In this document: piece by piece, positions 24,335 to 36,011 of the stretch
Layout of the letters: each line of letters starts with the position of its first letter
How positions within the stretch are numbered: the first letter of the stretch is position 1
Source: Cryobacterium inferilacus
GTDB taxonomy: Bacteria > Actinomycetota > Actinomycetes > Actinomycetales > Microbacteriaceae
Assembly (NCBI RefSeq): GCF_019599185.1
Contig: NZ_JAIEUL010000008.1
Coordinates: forward strand, 95,544 to 159,543
DNA: 64,000 nt
Reading direction: 5' to 3'
The notes under the pieces: model-generated
What the model saw: the letters and a program-made list of their open reading frames with translations, nothing else
Database searches by the model: none
What the model was told of the DNA's origin: nothing
Position numbers and translations under genes: made by a program

Positions 24335-25078
24335 ATGTCTCATCCAACATCGCCGGCGGCGGCGCGACGGGAGCAGCGTGCGGGTCTCGCCGGAGTGATC
24401 GGCGCGGTGCTCTTCGTGCTGGCGGGGGCGGCTGGTTTTGTGCTGGAGACGACGGCACGTACCGAGGGTATGGACGACGGCGACAATCCAGCCGAGGGCC
24501 TGGCGCTGTTTGCCGTGAACCCGAGCGCGTACTCGTTGTCCGGCTTGGCCCTCTCCACGTCGGCCATTGCCCTGCTGCTGCTGCTGGTGCTCACGGTGGC
24601 CGAGACGGCTCTGCGCTCGGCACGGCCGCTGTACGCCCGCTTCGTCACGGGCCTCGGGCTGATCTCGGTGGTGCTGTTCTTCCTGGCCGGGGTGATCCGG
24701 CTGCAGGCTCCGGGCACGGTGACCCACATCGCCAGCCTCGACCGTGACTGGGGGCTCGCCGCCTACCTTGCGGTGCAGATGTCAGGCACGCAGGGGGCGT
24801 TGTCCGCCGCGATCTTCGCCTGTGCGCTCTGGAGCACCGGGCTGTGCGTCGCGTCCGCCCGGCCCAGGTCGCTGCCCGTGGCCGTGCTTGTTCTCGGCGT
24901 GCTGCCCGCCCTGGTGGTACTCCTGCCGCTGGGCGCGCTGGTGGGTCGTCTGGCCGGACAATCGATTGCCGATCTGGTGTACCCGGTCTATCTGGTCGCG
25001 ATCGTGGTCGGTCTGCCTCTGTTCATGCTCGCGCTCGGCGCGGCCCTGTGGCGGATGCGACGCCGCCTGGTGGACTGA
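24335..25078 (+). CDS. Multi-span membrane protein, unknown function
   Basis: This 247-residue protein starts at the ATG at 24335, six bases after GGAGG; the GTG three bases earlier is too close to the ribosome site. Six or so hydrophobic stretches are present: about 20-40, 65-90, 100-122, 145-172, 177-200 and 212-235. A short acidic loop (EGMDDGDNPAEG) follows the first span. No transporter or enzyme motif was seen. It probably forms an operon with the small membrane protein upstream. Confidence 0.68.
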   Translation: MSHPTSPAAARREQRAGLAGVIGAVLFVLAGAAGFVLETTARTEGMDDGDNPAEGLALFAVNPSAYSLSGLALSTSAIALLLLLVLTVAETALRSARPLYARFVTGLGLISVVLFFLAGVIRLQAPGTVTHIASLDRDWGLAAYLAVQMSGTQGALSAAIFACALWSTGLCVASARPRSLPVAVLVLGVLPALVVLLPLGALVGRLAGQSIADLVYPVYLVAIVVGLPLFMLALGAALWRMRRRLVD

Positions 25079-25121
25079 CCAGGTCGCGGGCGTCGTATCC
25101 GGCCGCGGCTATCGGACGGGG

Positions 25122-26852
25122 CTATCCGGCCTGGCCGCGGGGCGTCTCGGGGGCGGAACGGGGCCGGGCGCCGAGACGGCGGAGATAGCCGGCGACTCCG
25201 GCCAGATCGGTGCCCCCGGTTCGGAAGCCGACGTAGCCGTCCCAGCGCACGAGGTACTGGGCGGTACCGGGGCGTCGACTCGACGTGGCGGCGGCCCGCG
25301 GGGCAGCGGACCACCGGGAGCGTGGGGCGTCCGGCCGGTGCTCCACCTCCACCAGGTGCGCCCAGTTCGCGGCGAACTCGCGCACCCGGGCGGCGGGCCA
25401 GTTCCCGGCCGGCCCGCAGAGCAGCAGGCGGAAGACCGGCGGGCGTCGCGCGGGTCCGTTCGGTGTGCCAGGTCCGTTCGGTGCGCTCGATGGGCGCGGC
25501 TCGGCCGGTCGAGTCACGCCGGTCGTTGTGCCCATGCCGGGCTGGGGAAAACGTTGGCCCGGCCGCGGACCGCCGGCGGGTCGGGGCTGCCCTTCGACAG
25601 ACAGGGGGCTGCGCCGGTACTGGATGCCCAGCTCGGAGATCAACCGGAAACCGGCCCGCCGGACCAGCCCACTGCGCAGCACGACCGCCGCCAGCCGGGG
25701 TCCGAGGGCCGCCCGCAGGTCGCGCACGAGGGGCACCTGGGCCGTGGCCACCCTGAAGGCGCGGTCGGTGGTCGCCAGGACCGATCGGGCCACGGGCATC
25801 CTCTCGCGCTGGTACGTCTCGAGCAGCGCGGGGCGGGCCTCGCCGCGACACACCAGAGCGAGCTTCCAGCCCAGGTTCACCGCATCCTGAATGCCCGTGT
25901 TCATGCCCTGCGCACCGGCCGGACTGTGGATGTGGGCCGCATCGCCGGCCAGGAACACCCGTCCGAGCCGGAACGAGTCGGCGAGGCGGCTGCTGACGGT
26001 GAATTCGGCCAGCCAGGCCGGGTCGCGCAGCACGAGCTGCTCCCTGGTGTGGCGGGAGACGGCCGCCTGCACGAGCGGCAGAGTGATCGGCCCGGCTGGG
26101 GTCGATCTCGGCAGTTCCACGAGCACCCGCCAGCTGGCCGGGTGCCCGAGCGGGAACACGAACAGCGGGCCGGACCTGGCCAGGTAGACGTGCACCCGGC
26201 CCGGTTCCAACCCGTCGATCTCCACGTCGGCAAGCAAGAACCTCTGCGCGTATGCCCGGCCGCTGAAATCGATCCCGGCCAGGTGTCGGGTGGTGCTGTG
26301 CGCGCCGTCGCAACCCACGAGGTAGCGTGCCCGCACGACGCGGGCCGGTGCTCCGGGGGACTCGAGCGTAGCGGTGACTCCGGTCGGGTCCTGGGTGAGA
26401 CCGGTGAGGGTGAGCCCGCGGCGGATGCCCACCCCCGTGCTGGTGAGACGTTCGACGAGTACGCGTTCGGTGGCGGCCTGGGAGAGAAAGAGCAGGAAGG
26501 GGAACCGAGTGTCGCCGAGCGCCGAATCGAACAGGGGGATGGCGTGGGTGCGGCCGGTGGCGGCGGTGGTGCGCTCGTGCAGGAGCAGGGTGGTGCTCGG
26601 GTTGCCCGCGGTGACGAGGTCGTCGGCCAACCGGTTGCGAGCCAGCACCTCGAGGGTGCGCGCCTGGATTGCCAGTGCGCGGGATTCGTGCGCGGCATCC
26701 GCCGCACTGTCGATGAGGCGCGCGGACACCCCGAGGCTGTGCAGTTCGCGGGCGAGGGTGAGCCCGGTGGGGCCGGCGCCGATGATCAGGACGTCGGTGT
26801 CGAAGGCGGCGTCAGCCGTCGAAGCGGTCGGTGCACTTCGCCGCCTGGCCAC
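25122..26852 (-). CDS. FAD-dependent aromatic monooxygenase (PheA/TfdB type)
   Basis: This protein of about 576 residues has an N-terminal Rossmann motif VLIIGAGPTGLTLARELHSL, YLVGCDGAHSTTRHLAG (DG motif) and the second FAD motif LGRVFLAGDAAHIHSPAG followed by GMNTGIQDAVNLGWKLA. These identify a class A flavoprotein hydroxylase. The C-terminal thioredoxin-like domain is proline- and arginine-rich but ordered around an LLLCGPAGNWPAA segment. The start is uncertain: a GTG at 26852 lies just past the upstream stop, and a GTG at 26906 would overlap the upstream gene by 50 bases. The aromatic substrate is unknown. Confidence 0.88.
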   Translation of the reverse strand: MARRRSAPTASTADAAFDTDVLIIGAGPTGLTLARELHSLGVSARLIDSAADAAHESRALAIQARTLEVLARNRLADDLVTAGNPSTTLLLHERTTAATGRTHAIPLFDSALGDTRFPFLLFLSQAATERVLVERLTSTGVGIRRGLTLTGLTQDPTGVTATLESPGAPARVVRARYLVGCDGAHSTTRHLAGIDFSGRAYAQRFLLADVEIDGLEPGRVHVYLARSGPLFVFPLGHPASWRVLVELPRSTPAGPITLPLVQAAVSRHTREQLVLRDPAWLAEFTVSSRLADSFRLGRVFLAGDAAHIHSPAGAQGMNTGIQDAVNLGWKLALVCRGEARPALLETYQRERMPVARSVLATTDRAFRVATAQVPLVRDLRAALGPRLAAVVLRSGLVRRAGFRLISELGIQYRRSPLSVEGQPRPAGGPRPGQRFPQPGMGTTTGVTRPAEPRPSSAPNGPGTPNGPARRPPVFRLLLCGPAGNWPAARVREFAANWAHLVEVEHRPDAPRSRWSAAPRAAATSSRRPGTAQYLVRWDGYVGFRTGGTDLAGVAGYLRRLGARPRSAPETPRGQAG

Positions 26853-26856
26853 GGCG

Positions 26857-27186
26857 TCACTGTGCGGCTGGTTCGGCCTGGTCGGGGGCGGTGTCCTCGG
26901 TGGCACTGTCCAGGGGTTCGAGGGGCGAGGAAGCGGGGCCGAACGAGGTCTCCTTCACCAGGCGACCCGCGCGGTCCCAGGTGCGCCAGAGACCCACCTG
27001 GTTGCCGAGGTCGAACTCTCCGGAGCGCATCAGGGAACCGTCCACGCGGAACCACTCCCAGTGGCCGTGCAGCTCGCCGTCGAGCTCGAAGCCGCTGGCT
27101 CTAACGGAGCCGTCGGCGAACCTGTCGTGCCGGGGGACGAGACGACTCGTGGACGGCGACGAGGGCGCTGACGGCGGAGTGGGCAT
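26857..27186 (-). CDS. Small MORN-like / YwqK-type repeat protein
   Basis: This 109-residue protein has a repeated pattern in which a polar beta hairpin ends in G-x-W or G-x-F: ASGFELDGELHGHWEWFRVD, then LMRSGEFDLGNQVGLWRTWD, then LVKETSF. This is the MORN-like motif of YwqK-family proteins. It ends with an acidic tail. It is next to the monooxygenase gene (same strand) and may be co-transcribed with it. A role as an antitoxin, the label often used for this family, is not supported by any neighbouring toxin. Confidence 0.7.
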   Translation of the reverse strand: MPTPPSAPSSPSTSRLVPRHDRFADGSVRASGFELDGELHGHWEWFRVDGSLMRSGEFDLGNQVGLWRTWDRAGRLVKETSFGPASSPLEPLDSATEDTAPDQAEPAAQ

Positions 27187-27261
27187 GCCACCATGCTGCC
27201 CCGGAACGGCCGAGCGCTCTAGGTGCGCTGCCGGTGAGTTCGGTCGGCGAGTTCAGGGCGC

Positions 27262-28047
27262 TTAGTTCCGCGGGTCCTGATCGTCGGGGCCGGCGTCGTC
27301 GCTTCCGAACCCGGTGTCGTCGAAGCCGTTCTCGTCGAACGCGGTGTCGTCGAGAGCTTCAGCGGTGCTCGGTAGCCGGAAGGCGTCTGCCGCCGCCTCG
27401 GTGTGGTCGAAGATCGAGCGCAGGAGCCCGGCCATGGTGGTGGACCGCAGCATCGCCACCTGATCGAGCGGACCGACAGGAGCGATGCCGGCCAGCTGCC
27501 AGGCGGCCTCCACCGGGTCCTCCGACAGGGCGACATCCGCCGACCAGGCGTCGTCGGTGAATTCACTGGCCAGGGCGAGGGTGCGGCGCACGGTCTGCTC
27601 GGCGAGGATGCGCAGGGGTGTGAGGGCGTCATCCCATTCCAGGGCCGGCAGCTCGCGAACCACAGCCTGCGGGTATGGAGTGTCATCGTTCCACTCGACG
27701 ACCTCGATTCGCCGGTCTCCCTGGGCGACCAGGCCCACGAAGCCCTCCGGTGCCACCAGCTCGATGACCTGTGCGACGGTGCCCGTGCTGAACGGATGCT
27801 CGCCGCCGCCGACCTCCTGACCGCGTTCGATCAGCACAACCCCGAATTCGGCCGGTTCGGACTCGAGAATGCGGGCCAGCATCATCAGGTAACGCTGCTC
27901 GAAGACCCGCAACTGCAAGGGCATATAGGGAAACAGCACCGAACCGAGCGGGAACATCGGCAGGCCGGACGGGTCGGCCTCCGCGCGTGCTCCGGCCGAG
28001 CGGTCCGGCGTGCCGGGCTCGTCGGGCGGGCCTTCTCGATTCGACAT
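27262..28047 (-). CDS. Lon-substrate-binding-domain (LON/ASB) protein
   Basis: This 261-residue protein starts MSNREGPPDEPGTPDRSAG. The LON substrate-binding domain is recognised from LPMFPLGSVLFPYMPLQLRV, FEQRYLMML, EFGVVLIERGQEVGGG and a GTVAQVIELVAPEG strand set. There is no AAA+ or protease domain, so it is the stand-alone form. The C-terminal tail (residues about 225-261) is very acidic and low complexity. The stand-alone domain may deliver substrates or bind partners; nothing more can be said. Confidence 0.88.
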   Translation of the reverse strand: MSNREGPPDEPGTPDRSAGARAEADPSGLPMFPLGSVLFPYMPLQLRVFEQRYLMMLARILESEPAEFGVVLIERGQEVGGGEHPFSTGTVAQVIELVAPEGFVGLVAQGDRRIEVVEWNDDTPYPQAVVRELPALEWDDALTPLRILAEQTVRRTLALASEFTDDAWSADVALSEDPVEAAWQLAGIAPVGPLDQVAMLRSTTMAGLLRSIFDHTEAAADAFRLPSTAEALDDTAFDENGFDDTGFGSDDAGPDDQDPRN

Positions 28048-28146
28048 GGTCCCAGCGAAGCACGCTCCCGCCCGAATACCAAGCGTGGACCGGCACCGAC
28101 ATCCGTCACCGGCGCCCACGGCGATCTGGTGGCCGCCGGCAGTGCT

Positions 28147-28572
28147 TCAGTCGAGCCGTTTGGCGAGCACCCGAACGTCGGCATCCGTGTAGCCCAGGCG
28201 ATCATAGAAGCCGGTCACGGCGGTGTTGGTCTGACGAACCATGAGCTGCACCTTCACGGCCCGGCGGTCGACCAGCCAGGTTTCGGCGGCCTGCATCAGC
28301 AGCCGGCCGAGGCCCGTGCCGCGTTCGCTGCCGGTCACCGCTAGGTAGTACACCCAGCCACGGTGCCCGTCGTGGCCCACCATCACGGTGCCGACGAGTC
28401 GGCCTTGCGCCACCGCGGCGAGCACGGTGGAGGTCTCGGTCTCAAGTGCCCGCTGCAGGTCCGCGGCCGGCGGATTCCACGGACGCGTCAGTCCGGCTTC
28501 CTCCCACAGGGCAATCACCGCGGGGAACTGGGCGGGGGAGACGTCAGCGATCGCTATCGGTGCACTGTTCAT
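28147..28572 (-). CDS. GNAT acetyltransferase (YpeA-like)
   Basis: This 141-residue protein starts MNSAPIAIADVSPAQFPAVI. The acetyl-CoA motif is YYLAVTGSERGTGLGRLLMQ, followed by LMVRQTNTAVTGFYDRLGYT, the usual GNAT C-terminal signature. It closely resembles the YpeA subfamily. It is divergent from a second GNAT gene with a spacer of 40 bases, so they share a promoter region. Substrate unknown. Confidence 0.88.
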   Translation of the reverse strand: MNSAPIAIADVSPAQFPAVIALWEEAGLTRPWNPPAADLQRALETETSTVLAAVAQGRLVGTVMVGHDGHRGWVYYLAVTGSERGTGLGRLLMQAAETWLVDRRAVKVQLMVRQTNTAVTGFYDRLGYTDADVRVLAKRLD

Positions 28573-28612
28573 CGGTCCATTCTGCCCGGGGGCGAACTGG
28601 CATGCTGAACGG

Positions 28613-29101
28613 ATGACTGAGACCGTTTTTGAACTGCCCGGCGGACCGTTCAGACTGCGGCGGGCGCTCGCCACAGATGTGGCCGCGATCGTCGGCCTGC
28701 TCGCCGACGACCAGCTCCGAGCGGCCGAGGAATCCGCGGCTCCAGCCGACCTGGCGCCGTACCTGACCGCGTTCGCCGCCATCGACGCCGATGCCGCCCA
28801 TCTGCTCGTGGTCGTCGAGGATCCGGCCGGCCTGGTCGTGGGCACGCAACAGCTCACGGTGTTGCCCGGCCTGGCGCGGTCGGGCGCCACGCGCCTGCAG
28901 ATCGAGGCCGTGCGGGTGAGCGCGGCGCTGCGCGGCAACGGCCTGGGCAGCGCGATGCTCACCTGGGCGGTGGAGTATGCCCGCGCCAGCGGATGCCGCC
29001 TCGTGCAGCTGACCTCAGATTCCTCCCGTCTCGACGCCCACAGATTCTACGAAGGCCTCGGTTTCAGTTCCTCTCACGTGGGTTTCAAGCTGCTGCTCTA
29101 G
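28613..29101 (+). CDS. GNAT acetyltransferase
   Basis: This 162-residue protein starts MTETVFELPGGPFRLRRALA. The acetyl-CoA binding motif is EAVRVSAALRGNGLGSAML, then QLTSDSSRLDAHRFYEGLGF and a final strand. The ATG at 28613 fits the family start; the upstream in-frame ATG at 28388 lies inside the divergent GNAT gene. The intergenic spacer of 40 bases means the two genes are jointly controlled or compete. It ends 87 bases before the DUF222 gene, which comes from the other strand. Confidence 0.88.
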   Translation: MTETVFELPGGPFRLRRALATDVAAIVGLLADDQLRAAEESAAPADLAPYLTAFAAIDADAAHLLVVVEDPAGLVVGTQQLTVLPGLARSGATRLQIEAVRVSAALRGNGLGSAMLTWAVEYARASGCRLVQLTSDSSRLDAHRFYEGLGFSSSHVGFKLLL

Positions 29102-29187
29102 TGCAGGCGCTCCTCCCAGGACTGCTGCGTGAGATGTCTTCGCGTTGCGGTGGAAACAGCGGACGCGATTATGCCGACAAATTCCGG

Positions 29188-30774
29188 TCAGAACGGTGGG
29201 TTCTCGGGTACCGGTGGTGACGGACGTCGTGTCGGTTGCTGTTCGGGCATCAGGTAGCTCGCCGCAGCGGGTCGTCTGCGTTTCTTGGGCGTCACCACCG
29301 GTGGCCGGGGTCGGGGTGGCGCGACCGGGTTGGCCGGGTCGGTGCGGTAGCTGCGCTTGCCCGGCGAGGTCCAGAGCAGCACCCCACCGGGTTCCTGAAC
29401 GACCTGCCACTGGGAGAGGTGTTTGAGCCGGTGGTGGGCTTCGCAGAGATGGGCGAGGTTGTCGCAGTCGGTTGTTCCGCCGTTGGCCCAGTCGTCGGTG
29501 TGATCGACATCGGATTTCACCGCCGGCCGGTTGCAGCCGGGGAACCGGCAGGTTTCATCGCGCATCCGCAACCATTTCTTCATGGCCTTGGTGTTCTTGT
29601 ACTGGGTTTTCCCCAGGGAGAGCACGACGCCGGTTTCGGGGTGGGTGAGCAGCCGGGTGAAGCTGGGTGCGCCGGCGGCGATCTCCCGGGCGGTCTCCGG
29701 TGAGATCGGCCCGTAGCCCTCGAGGGTGGCCGGTTCATCGCTCTGGCCGAGCAGCGTGAGTACCGGCACGGTGATCATGACCGTGCCGCGGATGCCGGCG
29801 CCGAGCCCGTCGGGGGTGACACCGTCCAGCAGCAGTGCCCGGGTGATATCTGCCCTGAGTTGGGCTAGGCCACGTTTGCGCTGCTGTTCGGCTTCGGCCC
29901 GCTCAGCCGCCGACCCCGTGCCCTCGCCCGTTCCCGAGCCGGTGTCGCCGTGCTTCTGCAAGGTCTTGGTAGTGCTGTCGATGCGGTCGAACGCGGATTT
30001 GGTGTCGTGCGCGGTGCCGTACCAGTGCAACCAGCCCATCCCGTCGGCGGCGGGTTCCCACCGGGTGTGCCGGTCGGCGAGAGCGTTGTTCGTGCGGGTC
30101 ACAATCGACTCCGGGTGCTGCTTCTCCCGCAACCGGTGGGCCCGGTTGGCGAACCGGCCCACCGGCAGGGTTTTCGCGTGCGGCAGCACCGCTTCCTCGA
30201 ACGCGGCCTGGTCCTCCTCGGGCAGGGTGCGCATCTGATCGATCAACGCCTTGGCGTGCGGGTAACTGATCTCACCCGCCGAGAGCGCTTCGAACGTGGC
30301 CGTGGTGGAAGAGAGCCAGAGCGACTCGTCGAGGAGTCGTTCCACGGTGCGTTCGGATAACCGCAGCAGGCACGCGGTTTCGCTCACGATCGTGCGCCGC
30401 GCGACCTCGCGGTCTTCCCACCGGCCGAACTCGACGGCACGGGCCTGACAGGCGCTGAGCGTCGCGGCGTTCGGGTCGGCCAGGTGACTGGCTTCCAGGC
30501 TGCCCTGCAGACGGGACGCCACCTGCGGCTCCTCGCTCCAGAGCTGGAGTTCGACCAGCCGTTCGGCCTGCCGGGCCTGCGCTTGGGCGATGGCGCGGTG
30601 CTCGGCCGCGATCAGCTCGGTGCGCCGCACGAGCTCCGTGCGCACCCAGTCGGGACCGGCCCGATCGGCGCCGGTCGGATGGTCAGGGGCGGGGGTGGAT
30701 CCGGGTGGAACGGGTTCCGGAGAGTAGTCGTCATCGTCCGGAACTGGCGGTGGTGCCTGGTCTGGGCTACTCAT
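29188..30774 (-). CDS. DUF222 / HNH endonuclease-signature protein
   Basis: This 528-residue protein has an N-terminal DUF222 region (DREVARRTIVSETACLLRLS, then AGEISYPHAKALIDQMRTLP and RLREKQHPES). A C-terminal HNH domain follows: CRFPGCNRPAVKSDVDHTDD, then GGTTDCDNLAHLCEAHHRLKH, residues about 420-465. Members are abundant in Actinobacteria and often multicopy; their DNA target and role are not known. The C-terminus is Pro/Arg rich (residues 482-520). Full length with no break seen. Confidence 0.9.
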   Translation of the reverse strand: MSSPDQAPPPVPDDDDYSPEPVPPGSTPAPDHPTGADRAGPDWVRTELVRRTELIAAEHRAIAQAQARQAERLVELQLWSEEPQVASRLQGSLEASHLADPNAATLSACQARAVEFGRWEDREVARRTIVSETACLLRLSERTVERLLDESLWLSSTTATFEALSAGEISYPHAKALIDQMRTLPEEDQAAFEEAVLPHAKTLPVGRFANRAHRLREKQHPESIVTRTNNALADRHTRWEPAADGMGWLHWYGTAHDTKSAFDRIDSTTKTLQKHGDTGSGTGEGTGSAAERAEAEQQRKRGLAQLRADITRALLLDGVTPDGLGAGIRGTVMITVPVLTLLGQSDEPATLEGYGPISPETAREIAAGAPSFTRLLTHPETGVVLSLGKTQYKNTKAMKKWLRMRDETCRFPGCNRPAVKSDVDHTDDWANGGTTDCDNLAHLCEAHHRLKHLSQWQVVQEPGGVLLWTSPGKRSYRTDPANPVAPPRPRPPVVTPKKRRRPAAASYLMPEQQPTRRPSPPVPENPPF

Positions 30775-30960
30775 ACTGAGATCATCTCAGCTACCACCGA
30801 CATTCACGCCTCGCCCGCCAGCCCTCAGAACAGCCCATGAAGACAGCCGTGAAAGGAGCCCGAAACTCGCGGGATTCTGGGGCCGGACGCACGGTTCGTG
30901 GGCGGGGTTCGTCGGCTAGACTTCTCCGGCACGACCAATAACCGAATAGACCCGGCCAAA
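30775..30960. other. Spacer upstream of the glycine riboswitch
   Basis: This holds the divergent upstream regions of the DUF222 gene and the gcv operon. A possible -35/-10 pair for the riboswitch transcript is TTCGTG (30895) and TAGACT (30917) with 16 bases between. No gene is supported. Confidence 0.35.
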
Positions 30961-30963
30961 CGC

Positions 30964-31203
30964 TTGATGCGGGAGAGTTCGACGTCGTCAGACGAGCGAA
31001 CACCGAAGGAGCAATCCTCCCCGACAATCTCTCAGGTACTCGTACCGCATCGAACGGGCCACTCTGAAAAGCGGACGAGCACAGCGCGTCCGGCTCCTGC
31101 CTGTGCGGGACCCGGTCAGAACTGCCAAGTCCCGCCCATGGTGAAAGCGGCGCAGCACCTGCGCCCGCGAAGCTCTCAGGCCTGACGACAGAGGGGGAGT
31201 TCC
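30964..31203 (+). promoter_or_regulatory. Tandem glycine riboswitch
   Basis: Two glycine aptamers are recognised by their conserved segments. The first runs from GCGGGAGAGTTC (30969) through CACCGAAGGAGCAA (31001) and CTCCCCGACAATCTCTCAGG to about 31035. The second runs from GGGCCACTCTGAAAAGC (31056) through GGTGAAAGCGGC (31140) and GAAGCTCTCAGGCC (31169) to GACAGAGGGGGAG (31187). It ends 69 bases before gcvT, the glycine cleavage gene. In such systems glycine binding turns expression on, so excess glycine induces its own breakdown. Confidence 0.92.
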
Positions 31204-31271
31204 CAACGGGGTTCGAACGAGCCCCGGAGCACCTCGTCCGGCACGCAGCCCGGCGATGAACCGGAGAACTC

Positions 31272-32432
31272 ATGACCTCGTCCAGCCCTGACACCACCGC
31301 CTCGCACGACTCCGCCGCAACCGAGCGGTTCTCGCCGTTGCACGCCGCGCACGTCGCCGCGGGAGCGAGCTTCACCGACTTCGCCGGCTGGCAGATGCCC
31401 GTGCGCTACTCCAGCGACCTCGCCGAGCACCACGCCGTGCGCAAGGCAGCGGGCCTGTTCGACCTGTCCCACATGGCCGAGATCCGGGTGAGCGGCCCGC
31501 AGGCCGGCGAGTTCCTCGACCACGCCCTGGCCGGCCAGCTCTCGGCGATCGACCTGATGCAGGCCAAGTACAGCCTGCTGCTCAACTCGCGCGGCGGCAT
31601 CATCGACGACCTCGTTGTCTACCGCACCGGCGAGTCCGAGTTTCTCGTCGTGGCCAACGCCGGCAACCACGACCAGGCGCTGGAAGCTCTCACCAGTCGG
31701 TCCGCCCGGTTCGACGTCACGGTGACCGACGAGAGCGACGACACCGCCCTCATTGCCGTGCAGGGCCCCAACGCCCTCGCCATCGTGCAGGCCACCACCG
31801 CGCTCAGCACCCATGCCGACCTCGTCAGCCTGCGCTACTACCGCGCCATCACCGCCACCTTCAATGGCGCCCCTGTGCTCATCGCCCGCACCGGCTACAC
31901 CGGCGAAGACGGCTTCGAGCTCTACCTGCCCAACGCCCAGGCGCTCGACCTCTGGGACGCCCTGGTCATCGCCGGCGCCCCGCACGACCTCGTTCCAGCC
32001 GGCCTGGCCAGCCGCGACACCCTGCGCCTCGAAGCCGGCATGCCGCTCTACGGCCACGAACTCACCACTTCCACCTACCCCGCCCAGGCGGGCCTGGGCC
32101 GAGTGGTCAACCTCGCCAAGCCCACCGATTTCGTGGGCCGCACCGCCAGCGAAGAGGGTCCGTCCGGCGACGCCCCCGTGCTCGTCGGCCTGGTCTCGGC
32201 CGGCAAGCGTGCCGGCCGTGCCGGCTACGAGATCTTCCGCAGCCCCGACGCCACCGAAGCGGAGGGAGTCATCACCAGCGGTGCCCTCTCGCCCACCCTC
32301 GGCTACCCGATCGCCATGGCCTACCTGCCCCCGGCGCTCGCCCGACTCGACACCGAGGTCTTCATCGATGTGCGCGGCACGCGCGCTCCGGCCACGGTCA
32401 TCGCCCTGCCGTTCTACAAGCGCCGCAAGTAA
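31272..32432 (+). CDS. gcvT: Glycine cleavage T protein (aminomethyltransferase)
   Basis: This 386-residue protein takes the aminomethyl group from lipoylated GcvH, releases ammonia and gives methylene-tetrahydrofolate. It has the folate-binding GcvT core: FTDFAGWQMPVRYSSDL, LFDLSHMAEIRVSG, LLLNSRGGIIDDLVVYR, and ARTGYTGEDGFELYLP with the catalytic Asp region, then DTLRLEAGMPLYGHEL. The ATG has GGAGAAC just upstream. It is first in gcvT-gcvH-gcvP and controlled by the riboswitch in front. Confidence 0.96.
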   Translation: MTSSSPDTTASHDSAATERFSPLHAAHVAAGASFTDFAGWQMPVRYSSDLAEHHAVRKAAGLFDLSHMAEIRVSGPQAGEFLDHALAGQLSAIDLMQAKYSLLLNSRGGIIDDLVVYRTGESEFLVVANAGNHDQALEALTSRSARFDVTVTDESDDTALIAVQGPNALAIVQATTALSTHADLVSLRYYRAITATFNGAPVLIARTGYTGEDGFELYLPNAQALDLWDALVIAGAPHDLVPAGLASRDTLRLEAGMPLYGHELTTSTYPAQAGLGRVVNLAKPTDFVGRTASEEGPSGDAPVLVGLVSAGKRAGRAGYEIFRSPDATEAEGVITSGALSPTLGYPIAMAYLPPALARLDTEVFIDVRGTRAPATVIALPFYKRRK

Positions 32433-32508
32433 ACCGTGTTCAGCGGATGGCCCGGCCCCTGGCATCCGCTCCGTCGGTGCCGCCGAATCATCCGCGCATC
32501 ATCCCCGA

Positions 32509-32575
32509 ACTGATCAACCCCTGACTTGATCCACCCCCCCCCCTTGATCAACCCCAGTGATAAACCCTGTGATCG
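32509..32575 (+). repeat. Degenerate TGATC-CCCC repeats with a C10 tract between gcvT and gcvH
   Basis: TGATCAACCCC is repeated about four to five times with variation (TGATCAACCCC, TGATCCACCCC, TGATCAACCCC, TGATAAACCC, TGATCGCCC). The second copy is followed by a run of ten C at 32534-32543. The unit length varies between about 12 and 19 bases. It lies in the 5' untranslated region of gcvH. Confidence 0.7.
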
Positions 32576-32594
32576 CCCTTTGAGAGGAAACCCC

Positions 32595-32966
32595 ATGGCC
32601 GACAAGACCGAACTCCAGTACACCGCAGAGCACGAGTGGGTGCTCGTTGACGGCGACACCGCCACCGTCGGCATCACCGCGTACGCCGCCGACAAGCTCG
32701 GCGACGTCGTCTTCGTCGAGCTCCCAGAGGTCGGCAGCGCTCTCGCCGCCGGCACCGTCGTCGGCGAGATCGAGTCGACCAAATCGGTGGGCGAACTCTT
32801 CGCCCCCATCGACGGCACCGTCGCCGAAATCAACGACGCCGTCGTCGACAGCCCCGAGCTCGTCAACAGCGACCCGCTCGGCGACGGCTGGCTCATCAAG
32901 GTGACCTTCGAGACCCTGCCGACACTGCTCAGCTACGCCGAGTACTCCGCCATCATCGGCGAATAG
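32595..32966 (+). CDS. gcvH: Glycine cleavage H protein
   Basis: This 123-residue lipoyl carrier starts [20 protein letters not shown] with GAGAGG upstream. The lipoylation Lys lies in [11 protein letters not shown], about residue 63. The remaining hammerhead motifs ([33 protein letters not shown]) are present. It shuttles the aminomethyl group between GcvP and GcvT. The start is the ATG at 32595; the frame upstream is non-coding. Confidence 0.96.
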   Translation: MADKTELQYTAEHEWVLVDGDTATVGITAYAADKLGDVVFVELPEVGSALAAGTVVGEIESTKSVGELFAPIDGTVAEINDAVVDSPELVNSDPLGDGWLIKVTFETLPTLLSYAEYSAIIGE

Positions 32967-33019
32967 CCGCCGCACTCAACAACCAGACCTGACTGACCCC
33001 GGAAAGAGCCCCTCCACAC

Positions 33020-35917
<2,898 letters not shown>

Positions 35918-35932
35918 AGCCACTCCGCACGT

Positions 35933-36005
35933 TCGCTGGTCGAGCTTGTCGACGCCGTGCTGAGCCTGTCGAAGTAGACCTGGTCTCGACAAGCTCGACC
36001 AACGG
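35933..36005. repeat. REP-like inverted repeat after gcvP
   Basis: CTGGTCGAGCTTGTCGA (35936-35952) is the reverse complement of TCGACAAGCTCGACCA (35986-36001) within about 17 bases. A third partial unit GCCTGTCGAAGTAG lies between. Such TCGAGCTTGTCGA palindromes are scattered in many actinobacterial genomes. Here it closes the gcv operon and may also act as a terminator. Confidence 0.72.
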
Positions 36006-36011
36006 CGTGGT

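Noticed and set aside
30791..31375. Minus-strand frame across the glycine riboswitch
   Set aside because: The region is explained by the riboswitch and gcvT; the frame has no recognisable protein features.
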